Assembly (NCBI GenBank): GCA_022605955.1
Contig: JAKCOZ010000020.1
Coordinates: 9,351,001 to 9,415,000, forward strand
Origin: Rallus limicola
Taxonomy: Eukaryota > Chordata > Aves > Gruiformes > Rallidae
Direction: 5' to 3'
DNA length: 64,000 bases
Below, one piece after another: positions 1 to 10,869 of this stretch. The position numbers were made by a program, and so were the translations under genes. The notes beneath the pieces were generated by a model, which did not search any database, was not told where the DNA came from, and saw only the letters and a program-made list of their open reading frames with translations. Position 1 is the stretch's first letter; every line of letters starts with the position of its first letter.

Positions 1-540
1 ACATGGGTTTTTTTGGCTTGGTCTAATTAAGATTCAGGCTCCACAACAAAATGGGGGTTTAGATCTCGAGTTCCCCAAACTCCAAGATTATTTGGTTTGA
101 TATTTGGTCATGGGTTCATCTGTAGAAGCTACAATCTGGGTCTGCGTCCCCCGCTGAGAGCAATGGTAAACACTGTGGAGAAAGCCTGTCAGCTGGTCAG
201 AAACCTGCCTCTCTGCATCCCAAGGAGTTCTTAGAGCCGTGGCAAATTTCAATTGTAGAACTGCAGAGTTTTGAGTCTAGGAAAAAAAGAAGGGATTGTG
301 GGGAAGAGGGAGCACTCAACAGTAATTCCCAGAAGATAATGCCCTGCACATACGCTGACATTTCCAGTCATCAGCCACAAGTTTGACAGCTTGGAGCAGC
401 CCCTCCATTCCCTTGCAGCACGAGGGGAGCACGGGCAGAGGAGCAGCAGACACATACTGAAATCCATGAACGCTTCCACTCGAGGCTGGGTGTTTCTAAC
501 GCACTGGGGTGATTTAATACACGCCTGTCCCGTGCCCAGG
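1..540. other. No recognisable feature
   Basis: Unique-looking intronic sequence. Open frames on both strands have chance composition and no splice context. Confidence 0.5.
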
Positions 541-840
541 CTGCCCGTGGGATGGTGGGGCACCACGGGGGGGGGGGGGGGACGGTGCTGCAGTCACCCA
601 GGGAAAACGCGGGGTGAAGCGGGAGCTGCAGCGCTGCAGGGAGCCAATTACGGATTTGAGGCTCCAGGCTGCTCGCTCACAGCATCTGCCTGAGCGGCTG
701 CGGGGCCCCTGCGCTCACAGCCAGCGGCAGGATTACCTGCAGGCAGTGGATGATGCCAGCGGAGCCCAGCGGCGTGCCGGGGCGCAGGGCAGATGGGGCT
801 CCCGGCTTGCAGGAGCTGCTTTCCCCCAGCAGCACGTACG
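541..840. promoter_or_regulatory. Small CpG-enriched GC-rich patch
   Basis: I count about 21 CpG dinucleotides in these 300 bases, an estimated observed/expected ratio of roughly 0.65, whereas flanking kilobases are CpG-poor. The patch is about two-thirds G+C. It begins near a 15-G run and contains repeated gctgcag/agcgg words. Both strands carry overlapping open frames of about 90 residues, which is typical of GC-rich DNA lacking stops rather than evidence of coding. It may be an unmethylated intragenic island or an enhancer core. No TATA box, initiator or exon could be tied to it. Confidence 0.4.
567..581. repeat. Poly-G run, 15 bases
   Basis: There are fifteen consecutive G on the plus strand, capable of intramolecular quadruplex formation and likely length-polymorphic. 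Assemblies often miscount such runs. Confidence 0.9.
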
Positions 841-879
841 GCCCTGGAGAGCATCCCTAATGCTCTGGGCTGCCCCAGC

Positions 880-3800
880 AGACTGAGGCAGTGGGGATAA
901 GCCCAAAGCAGCATCAGTTCCTATTGCATTGTCATTCACAGAACCCACTCTGGCTTGGGGTGGGGGGGAGGGACGTCGCTATTTTGACAGGCAGAAGAAA
1001 GGGGACAGTGGTGCTGATGGCCCCCGACTGGACTCCACCCTCCCAAGTGCTGTGTTTCTGACTTGGCAATCAAAACTTGCTCCCTTTTAAAGACATGACA
1101 AGCAGCGTAGGTATGCAAGACAATTTTCTCAATCTTTCTCAATTTTCTCCTATTTCCAAACTGAAGTCAAAATAGGCTGCAGAACAAAACTCCTTCCTGC
1201 TTATCCGAAGGTACAGAGCAATGCAAGGGGCTTGTTGCACACTGTGATGATGGTATGTGAGATGAAGCAGCTCATGAAGGATATCAAAAAACACAGTGAG
1301 TAACCTCAGTGCCTCTGCAGCAGCACAGGATACGTGCTGCCAGCACAGAGCTGCACCAAGCTGCAAAATCTGGCGTGGTTCTGGTAAAGCATGGACTATT
1401 TGCTTATGTTTCTGGCAATTACTCCTCAGTGCCCTTAGCAGCTTCAACAGGAATAAAGCATGTTTTGCTGGTTGATCTTAGTCATGGCCTTGGTCAAACA
1501 CAAGAGTCGCTTGACAAGAAAGAACTGCAACTAAAAACATTAAAAAGCACTAGCAGGCCTCGCAGCTTGCAAGTTCAGTGCTGCATCTGAAGCCTGATGG
1601 TCTTTGGGAACTACCCCCAATGTTCATCTCAGCAGGAGTTCTCAGGCACCAGCACTCCCTTTCCTCTTTGTATCTTATTTATTTTGCAACTACTGAAATA
1701 ACCCGGTTTAAAAAAAAAAAAAGGCGAAAGTGACAGGTATAAGACTCATCTCATATGGATAACTCTGGAAAAAGAGATTTCCTTCACTGAGTCTGCTTTC
1801 AGGTTTGCTGCTATCAGTGGAGGATTAGTCAGCTAACACGGCATCTCTGTTGACATACATTTTCTCCCCACAGTTAAGACAGCTTAACTACTTTATACAC
1901 CAGAATATGCAATGGTTAACCAGATACTTTAAAAAAAGAAAACTATCTCCTGCTTATTCATCCTGCCTTTAGTATTGAATTGGAATCCACAGACAAAGAA
2001 ATAAGCACCCAAAACCCTCATGCCTCTAAAATACGCTCTCATGAAAAGCTTGAATTATGGTTAGATAAATAAATGAACAGAAGTAGTCACTTGGCCGGCC
2101 TCGCAAGAGCACAGAATCCATTCAGTATCTCGCATATGTTTTCTTCTTCAGCACATACACAGTACAAGGATTAAACAGAAAGGGAAACTTACAGCTTTAG
2201 ACACACTTTGTGTCTCAATACCAACTGCAGCACTAGCTTCTCTGTAAGGATTATCGAGGCTACACCCCCATGCAGCTGTCAGTCCCTGCGGGCTGTAATT
2301 CAGCTATCCTGCTCTCACTCTATCCATCACATTTACACAAATCCCCAAGGTGGACTGCCTTCTAAATGTCTTTACCTTGTGCATTATCCTGGGGCTTAAC
2401 AATCCAATATTGGTGCAGCCAAGGATAATTACTCTCCATTGATGATAAAACACCCTGAATCCTGTCAGGCATGGCAATTTGCATCTTACAGTGCTGAGGA
2501 TCAATACATACAACAAAGGAGTGAAACCTGATTAGATACTGCTGCCTCTCAGTGGAAAGGGAAGAGCTGATTGTTTTGCAGGGTTGAAGCCCTGGTTAAA
2601 AGGGAAACGCAGGTTTCCCATTACACCACCATCCCCAGACCTGCTGTTCACCTAGAAACTGCTGCAGGGAGTTTGAGGCTTGAGGAGGAAGTAGGTGAAG
2701 ACCAGCCAGGAGCTACAGGCTCCTGGTCAAGAAGGGGTGTCACTCACTTGGGCCAGTATGGCTCGTGCAGCTTCACCATAACCCAAGACAATCCAGCAGA
2801 TGGGAATTGTCTGGGGCTTGGAGAGGTCCTGCATTTCCCCATCGTTTTATAGATTTACGGCATAAAAAGCTCAAGTAACTAGTTCACAACCGCACACTGT
2901 TTCAGCAGCCTGCCTGGGAGCTGGGTAGTGGCTCTCCGAATTATCTGGGGATCCTCTGTGAGCATGGGCTCAGCAAGGAGCTCCTGCCCTGTTGAGGCAG
3001 CAGAAATGTCATATGTATTTAAAATAAGGGATTGCAGGAGTTTTCAACCACAACTAACCAGGTAAGCAGATGTTTGAAGGTGGAGGTGGAATAAAGAATT
3101 ACTCCAACCCATTCAACAGTCTTCTAACATTAATCTAACACTGAATCTGATCCAAGATAAGGAGAGCAGTGGGTGAACTTTGGTTCCCATATTTAATCTA
3201 GAGAGACATCACAAGCTCCTGCCTCTTCAAGTCTTTATTTGGAGGCCAGTAACACATTGACAGAAAACCACGTTTTGGCTGACAGCACTGCTGGGCTGCA
3301 GGCAGGGAACACATTCCCGTTTGGACGTGATTCTCCACCGCCGACACTCCCTGGGCTCAGCTGTGCCCATCTCCCACAGCACGCCCAGATTAGCGATACC
3401 AAAGCTCAGCCCTGGGCAGCAGACCAAGAGCTCCCAGAATGGATGTTGCTAACTGTGGTAAATCTGGATTTTTATTGGGTTTCTGGTGGCAGAGCTACAT
3501 TGCAGACTTTCCTTCCGGGGAGATTAGTTAAGAGAGGGAAAAGATGAATTTGGGGGATTCCCAACCACACGAAGGATGTTTTTAAAAAGCCTCAAAACAT
3601 GAATGATGCAGAAAATAAAACAACATCAAGGGAAGAGCTGGGAGCATCTTTTCAGAATGCGTGCTCTGAGCCTGATGAAGAGGGGCTCAAAGCAAGAGAG
3701 AAGGGAAACAGAGAAAAAGAGAAAAACTCTTCAGAAAGCAGCTGGGAATAGTCTGTTCTTATCAAAACACGCTGCTGACACAGACCTGTCACGAAGCCAA

Positions 3801-4850
3801 CATCTGCTCCCAACTCGCAGAGTCAGTCCGAGGCATGCTGAGCGCCTACTACACTCAGACACAGGAACACCAAGAGTTGACTTGGCACGTTGGACATAAA
3901 TGAGAAGAGCTTCTGAAAGCACCAGCAAGCTCAAAGGGAAGGAAACTTGCTCCTTTGATGGAAAAACTTTTTATTTTGATCTACAGGCAAACTTGCAGAT
4001 CTTCTCTCCAGAAGCGAGTCTCTTCCAACAGGGAAATAGAGAAAAAAAGAACTGATTCTGGACCCCTAACACACACGGAAGCGTCTACTAAAGCCAACGG
4101 GGGCTGCTCATGGCAAGCCTGAGAAACTGAGGCTCACTAGCATTACAGCATAGTATTATCACTGTTGTATAGTCATAAGGATCTGTCTCTTTCATCCAGA
4201 CAGCTGCTTAGAGTTGGCTGATTCAGGTGCTCCCTATTCACTCCCAAGAGAAAATTTTACCAACTCTGCATCTAAAATCCCTCATCTCCTTCGCTTATGT
4301 AACAAAGGAGAAGTGCTGAAGTTCTCACCCTGACCTATTAGCCTGAAAGCTATCCTAGACCTTAAAGGCTTTCACTCCCCTTGCCTGCTTCAATCCCCAG
4401 CACTATCGGAGAGGATCTCCAAAGAGCCTGAGACACTACTAGTAGGGAACAGATGGCAACTGTCCTGCCTAGGGCAAGACACCAAACACTATCTGTTGGA
4501 TTCTCTCACGCCCCTGGCACTGCCCGTGCCTCTGCAGCAGCACTCCGAATCTACCCCGTGTTGTGGGAACCCATCACTCACCATGAAGAAAGGGATATTA
4601 TGGCTTTCCATCTGTCAGTACAAAGTGAAATGTAACTTTGCATCGGGCTCTCCGCTCTGCACTCAGGCATGGAAGATTTAGAGCTTGCTGTTCTGTGTTT
4701 GAAAGGGGAAATCGGAGCGGAGCTGCTGAGTCATGAGAACAGGGGCCAGCGTTGCCAGCACTCCTCCCCAGGGAAAACCACTAATCCCCTGTAAGGCACC
4801 TGGGCGATTGATTCCTCGGGATTCCCGCATGCTCGCACAATCTCAGGCTG
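880..4850. other. No recognisable feature
   Basis: About 4 kb with no repeat, exon or RNA gene that I can support. Short open frames are present on both strands, but none has splice context or a recognisable domain. A single octamer word (atttgcat) lies at 2477. The composition is ordinary intron. Confidence 0.5.
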
Positions 4851-5360
4851 TCAGAGGTGCATTGATTTGGTCGGCAGTGGAGAACAGAATGGATATAATG
4901 GAAGTGATTTTTAAAGGTGATGATTGCTACGGGTGGGTGAAGATAAAACTCTATTAAATAAGCAGCCATTAGAACTTAAACCTGAGCAGCTTGGCTGCCC
5001 ACTCCTGCCCTCTGGAAGGAGGATGGTAACACTGCTGCATACATCCAGCACAGGTGAGCAGGAGCGTAATGAATTCACGGGGTGTAATGAACCTGGCAGC
5101 ACACAGGCTTGTGGTAATAATGCATCCTCTTGCAACACAGTGCGCTCGAGGACACTGTCCTCATCAACATGACATTATGTACGGTGGAAGAAAACAGAAG
5201 GAGAGTATAAATGTAGGGACCGCATAAACAGCCATGACCAAGTCCCGGGCCAGAGCATCCTATTAAAGACAATGATGCTGAACCCTTGAAAACAAATGTA
5301 AATTAGCAAAACTGCCAGTCAGAGTTTGCCAGGAAAGCTTCTGGTCATCGTTAACTGCTC
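4850..5360. promoter_or_regulatory. Conserved-looking non-coding block
   Basis: High-complexity, repeat-free sequence with dense AT-rich factor-like words (taatgaattc, ggtaataatgc, tattaaataag, gtaaattagc) and scattered CpG outside any island. Overlapping short frames exist on both strands but do not look like protein. This texture is typical of amniote conserved non-coding elements in developmental-gene introns. Conservation itself was not tested. Confidence 0.3.
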
Positions 5361-5399
5361 TGCACAATCGGAAGGGAGAGGAACAGGGTCAGGATAAAG

Positions 5400-7100
5400 A
5401 CCTATTTCCCTATCATTTCATCACATCACTCTTCATATAAGCACCCTGCTGACCAGCCTTCTCCCAGAACTTCTCAGCGATTAGCACCATGCTGTTTCTT
5501 ACTGTGAATTTGAACAAGAGTAGCACAAAGCTATCAGCAGGGACTTCAGTGATCAGAAACTGCTCAGCCAATTTTCACTACCATTTTCTCTATGTCAAAC
5601 AAATGCCTATTGTCACCGGGCCTGCTCCTGTGTCATGTTGAGAGCTTCTGCAAATTGCAGAGACCCCTGTCTCTGATTTTAAATCCCTGAAATATTAGCT
5701 CTCACCTTACAGACTAACAGATGAGCAAAGGACAGGGAGCCAGGAGCTGCTGGTGGTAATTCTGGCTATTGATGTGCAGCATAAGAATCCTGGGTACCCT
5801 GCCCTGGCTGCAACCTTCCCTGCCTGCAGAATAGGATGGAAAATAACAATATCTCCCCTGCCATGAGGGAAAGGGAACTGAAGGGTTTTTGAAGATGCAG
5901 AGTGCTAATTGCTGGTACCCAGACTGTGGGTCTTGACAGGGGAATTAGCTTGTAATGCTATGTTGCGGTCACCAAAAGTAACAGGCCTGTGACAGAGGCT
6001 TCACTGGTAAAAAAAGCATATGTGGGGTGGGATTTTATTCAGCTGTTTGGTAGAAAGGTTTCACTCTATCTGCAAACCAAAACCTGTGCCACTACCGACA
6101 AGTCTTCTCCTTGAACTGAAACCTGCTCTGCCTGTGGCCCAGCCTCCGCCCCTGCCTGACCCTCAGTGAAGCCACCATCCTGTGCTTATGAGGTCACCAT
6201 CAGCTGCCACGGGAATGTCACACACCAATGTGACATCACCATTCAGCCATGTGACACTGGTGGAAATGGCAAGAGAGGAGCAGATGATCTATGAAATGTA
6301 TGACCCTGATTTAATGTCAAATATATTTGACAATTAGCAGGGGTGGTATAGGCCTTACAGGAAAACAAGGGAAAGAGAAATGGATTTAAAGAAGGCAAAT
6401 ACAGGATAGATTTGGGAGCTTCCTCCAGCCTGCAGGTTTCTTTTCAATACCACATGTATCGCATTTGTCCTAGAAGCAGCCACTGCAGGGACCAGGGCAT
6501 TGTGTAACAAGAAGAATGGTCAAACACAATTTTAATGTGTCTAGTAAGGCAGAGTGCAATACTTATATATATCAGAACAAGCAATGTGCCAAAGTGCCTG
6601 ATGATAAGGAAGAAATGTGTCCTCGATCAAGAAAAACCAGTTTAATGCGCACACTGGGAGCAGAGTATCATGGATAGCGCTTTCTCCTGGCCCTGTGAAT
6701 TTAAGGAACCCCTGCTGGTAACTGAGATTCTGTGCAGACAATCAGACCAGAAGCAAAATGTTATAAATTCTTAAGGTACTGTACAACGTGAGATACATCC
6801 TCACATTTTATACGATACCGAGAGGGGAAAGATTCCATGTAAGCATCCCAACTCCCATACAACAAATGCCATTTCAAGCATCATTTATTATGCTGCCTTT
6901 CACAGACTTTTACAATCCTCAATATGGTTAGCAATTCCAGCTGACTCGTAAAGCGGTTTTAAAATTCATCACTGAAAAGAATGTTTATCTCTGTGTTTTC
7001 TCCAGTTCAGGAGTAAAATTAGACTCTTAAAACCTGGGGATGGTGTGTCTTTAATTTTGTTTAGAACAGAAAATAACTGCGATATGAAAGGTTTAATGAG
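5400..7100. other. No firm feature; short palindrome near 6215
   Basis: Intronic sequence without a recognised element. At 6215-6222 and 6229-6236 the words atgtcaca and tgtgacat form an inverted repeat with a 6-base loop. An aggtca half-site lies just upstream (about 6191). This could be a nuclear-receptor-type or bZIP-type composite, but such short words arise by chance. Confidence 0.35.
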
Positions 7101-7554
7101 GTTAGAAATCTAAAAGGAAATGGAGTGGGAATAGATTATCAAGAGAAATAAAGCCAACCGCTGGAGAGTACACTAATATTAAATATTAGGTTTCTAAACC
7201 AAATATATATAATCCATTTAGGGACTTAATGGTGGTTCTCAGAAGCACATTTATCTACAGCTTATGGTTCAACAACCAATATTATAACTCCATTTGTCAT
7301 TGTTAGGCAAGGGGAATGGATGTCAGGGAGGCGAGGGTCAGCAGATGAGGAGGAGCTCGGAGGAGACTCAGCTACCCCACATTACAGACAACGTTCAGAG
7401 GGGAAGAGCTCGCCTGTGGAATTCTGGCTCCACACTGAAGAGCTGTTGGCTGCCCTGAAAACGTCTCCTTAAGAAAATAGTCCTTTTTTTCCTTCTCCTC
7501 GTGAAGAACAAAGGCAACATGTTCAAGCAAAGGTTTGCCTTAAATTAGGCTTGA

Positions 7555-7690
7555 TACCCATTTTTCATTCAGCAAGATACTTATACGTGTGCCTAACTAA
7601 ACGTGGGATTACGCACTTGATTAAAATTAGCGACATGCTTAAACTACTTGATGAATTGGGTCATTAGATACCTGAGTCAATACGAGATAA
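7555..7690 (+). repeat. Possible ancient sauropsid interspersed repeat
   Basis: The stretch cttatacgtgtgcctaac, then ttacgcacttgatt, then acatgcttaaactacttg and gaattgggtc resembles, with many changes, an old family common in reptile genomes. That family alternates cacgtg-cttaa and acttaag words and ends gctgaatnggggcc. The resemblance is from memory and the family is unassigned. It could equally be a conserved element derived from such a repeat. Confidence 0.28.
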
Positions 7691-7699
7691 GGAGCTCTG

Positions 7700-9240
7700 G
7701 AAATCAAGACAAATTGAAAACTCAAAAATGGATTTTGGTACTTAGCTTTTGGCACCTACGTTAACAAATCTACAATACAGGCAAAGATTTAACTAAATCT
7801 CTTGGTATTAACACCAAAAATGAGACCCCTGCTTTGGAAGCACCTGCTTTCTCTTGGGCTCTCCTGGGATGCTGGGGCAGTGAGATGACCAGCTGTAGGA
7901 CAGCTCTGCCCTCTGCAACTCCGCTCATCTTCAAGGAGGCTCCTGAAGCTGCAGAAAGACCTTTTGTGATAAAGAGATAAGAGACTACGATATGGGATAT
8001 TTAAGGAAAAGCTATGGAAAGATGCATGGGTTTTCACACTATTCTTTCGAAAAAAAGCCAAAACAGCCTGGTGTGGAGATACCGGCTCCCTGGCATTACA
8101 AAGGGAGAGCTGCTGGATGAGCATCCATTACCAGGGCTGCCCAGTTATCTCCTCTGTATCAGCCTAAGAACAGGGTGAGGTTTACAGGCCGAGGTAATTC
8201 TTTGTACTACACTAAATAAGTGCATATCCCACCCGCCATGCCAAGTACGTGACCCTCCCTGAAGAAGCCTCAGCAGTGGCCTTTCCCTAAGGGCTGTGTG
8301 CCAGCAGCCTTGTCATTTTGCCTCAGATCCACCTCGGGCCAAACCCCAGGCACCCCCTCCTTCCCTCCCTCTACATCCTGCCTTGAGGCACGCCATCAGT
8401 GCAGGAGGCAGCTGATGTTCCCTTTCACACTTGGGATCAGTGTGTTATTTTGGTTATTCATTGTGTTTTCGCAGTCTTCTCCTCTCTGAAAGGACGCCTG
8501 CTGTCAGGGACCCACTACTTCCAAGTGAGTGCTTAGCCTGCCAGCTCCAGGCTTCTGGATGCAGCCAGCAGCTGAGGACTCCCAGGCATGCTTCCTTTCT
8601 GTTTTCACAGGAGGGGAGGGAAGCTGAGCTGGGAGGATGACACAGTAGGAAACAGAAGTGTGCTCCTTCCTCTTGAAAGGCTCCAAAATCTGCTCCCTCT
8701 CCACCCCCGAAATACTTCTTGGGCCAATTCTTGGTTGACTGAAATCTTGAAATGTCACCAAGAACTGGAGCAAGCCAATCCAACACGCTTGTTTGAAGTG
8801 GTCAAAGTGAAGTAAAACATACTCTGCTGCACAGAATGCTTGGCTACTTCTAGCACAAATGCTTTTTGCTATCAATGAAAGTTTGAGGCAACTCAGGGAC
8901 TTCAGTTAGCACCATATGTCGGCTATCACTCTATTCCTAGGCTGGGTATTAGTGGGTTTTTACTACTAACACCATCAATAACAGCAATGGAATTAGCTCT
9001 AAGAGTCACAAATCCATCCTCTGAGCGGTATGACCAAATTCTTTCACATAATTTGCCTGAGTGACAGAAAAATATGTTGTTAGCATAAAACAAGTCTGGA
9101 GACTTAAAATGCTTTCAATTCTGCAAGAAAAAAATTAATGCAGAGCTTCTTCTTGACTTCAGAGAGCTTTGAATGGAGACCTTGCTTCAGAAAAGTGCTT
9201 AATTTTGAAGTTTAACTGGAACTGAAATCAGCCTTGCTGA
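7700..9240. other. No recognisable feature
   Basis: Ordinary intronic sequence. Overlapping minus-strand open frames near 8454-8875 have no splice context or recognisable domain and are treated as chance. Confidence 0.5.
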
Positions 9241-9264
9241 ACAAAACCTGTAAACTTTTTTTTA

Positions 9265-9615
9265 CAGCAAACACAAGGAAGCAGTTTTTCCACATGACAT
9301 GTCATTAAACTGTGGAATTCACTACCACAGGATGCTGCAGAGGCCAAAAATATAAATGAGTTCAAAAAAAGATTAGCCAAATTCACGGGGGATAAGTCCA
9401 CCAGTGGCAATTAAACACAATGGTCTGGACACGACCTCTGGTGCAGGAAGTTCCTCAAGTGTCGATTGCCAGACGCGGGGAGGATAAGACCGGGGAAAGG
9501 TTCACCCTGTACAATCCTGTTTCTTATATTCCTTCCTGAGCATCTCCTGTTGGCCAGTGCTGGAGCAGGGATTTCTGTGCTAGACAAACCATCCCCATAT
9601 GGCAATTCCTCTGAT
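9265..9615 (+). mobile_element. Old CR1 LINE 3' fragment
   Basis: The segment carries diagnostic CR1 3'-end words in order: cattaaactgtggaattcac, accacaggatgctgcagagg, ccaaaaatataaatgagttc, attagccaaattca, ggataagtccaccagtggc, gattgccagacgcgggg and gtgctagacaaaccatc. This is the older CR1 type shared with turtles and crocodilians, with scattered substitutions and small indels, and it lacks an intact reverse-transcriptase frame. It is inserted in plus orientation, opposite to the host gene. The divergence suggests insertion long before the modern bird radiation. Boundaries are approximate. Confidence 0.85.
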
Positions 9616-9649
9616 CTTTGCAATACCTGGATAGGAACAAAGCTCTAAA

Positions 9650-10330
9650 ATTTGCTGCGAAGCGGGGAATTTGCTAACAAGCAGAACCCTGATGGTTTTT
9701 TTCACATCTTGAAAAGTTTTCCACGATTCTCAATAAAAAACAAGCTTTCCTAATTGAGTGACAAAGAACGGCACACCACCATTCTCACCATCCCTATTTA
9801 AAAAGGAGATCCAAAGGAGGTATTAAACGCAACAGAATAAATTGTTTATTCCTATTGGTGTCATGCAGCTGTGCTATTACTGTTTTATTCCTTCAGTCAA
9901 ATCCTGGTGAAACAGCTGAACATATTCAGCAGTTACTTGACCCCTACTCCTTTATGTAACTTAAACAATGCCACATCTGAATGTCTTGGGAAAGCAGAAT
10001 TGTTACAGCCTTTTACTCCGGAGAAGTTGGCTTTAATGGGGTGCAGAGGTACAGGGAGGTAACTAAGGTCTAGAGCTCCTTCACAGTTAGTTACAGTGCA
10101 TCCTTACAGCTTATCATTGTTGGTGTTTTTCTTGAAGCCCATCTCTAAGTGTAATTCTGTGAGAATCTTGGTGTTCGATGAAACAGAAAATGATAAATTT
10201 ATAGCACTGTGAAGCTTAAAAATGTGATCTAAATGCATTCCCTCGCCCCCCAAAGGCTGCAGAGAAAAAGACCTAATTTAAAAACTAAGACCTCCCCTAC
10301 CCCCGAAAACCAAAATGTCTTCTGAGACCC
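9650..10330. other. No recognisable feature
   Basis: Ordinary intronic sequence between the CR1 fragment and the AT-rich block that follows. Nothing else was recognised. Confidence 0.45.
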
Positions 10331-10559
10331 ACGATACTCGATGATGTGGGTCAAATCTATTTATTAGACACAATCGAGTCACAGATCACAAGCACACAAA
10401 TGTAGCTTAAACATCATATTCTGTGAGTCCCCAAAGTGCACAAGGTTCTTCATGGAGTTCTTTAGTCTCCTATGTCAATTATAGAGCATGACAGGGATTT
10501 GGAATTAACCTGTAGGAGTTTGTCGCAAGACATAATGAAAACATCAAGAACCACAATTC

Positions 10560-10830
10560 TTGGTTAACCATTAACCAGACACATCTAATTAACTGAACAG
10601 CCTAATTCACAATAACATCCCATCTATGTACAAATTTCCACCAGTTTAAAACCCAATTTTGATAGCATGGGCCAAAACTTACATCAGTTGTTACAAATTC
10701 AATTTGATTTAAGCCTAGTCAAATTTAAATTAAGATCATGATAAATCTGCCTAATCCTGGTTTAAGAAGAAAGAACACCCGTGCTGGGTTTTGCATGGTT
10801 TAAGCTCCATGATTTAAACCATGCCCTTAG
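10560..10830. repeat. Candidate ancient DNA-transposon-like repeat with repeated GGTTTAA/TTAAACC words
   Basis: Multiple ggttaa, ccagtttaaa, ggtttaag and ttaaacc words occur in both orientations, ending in the hairpin at 10793-10824. Old hAT-like elements of amniotes show similar alternating ggtttaa/aattaaacc texture. I cannot name the family and see no clear terminal inverted repeats or target-site duplication, so this is a weak call. An AT-rich conserved element is the alternative. Confidence 0.25.
10793..10824. repeat. Inverted repeat with 11-bp perfect arms
   Basis: gcatggtttaa at 10793-10803 is the exact reverse complement of ttaaaccatgc at 10814-10824, separated by 10 bases. In transcribed DNA it could form a short hairpin. 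It may be the tip of an old transposon or a dimeric binding site. Confidence 0.7.
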
Positions 10831-10869
10831 TTACTGATAGTACAACCATGAATACAAACACCGCCTAGG

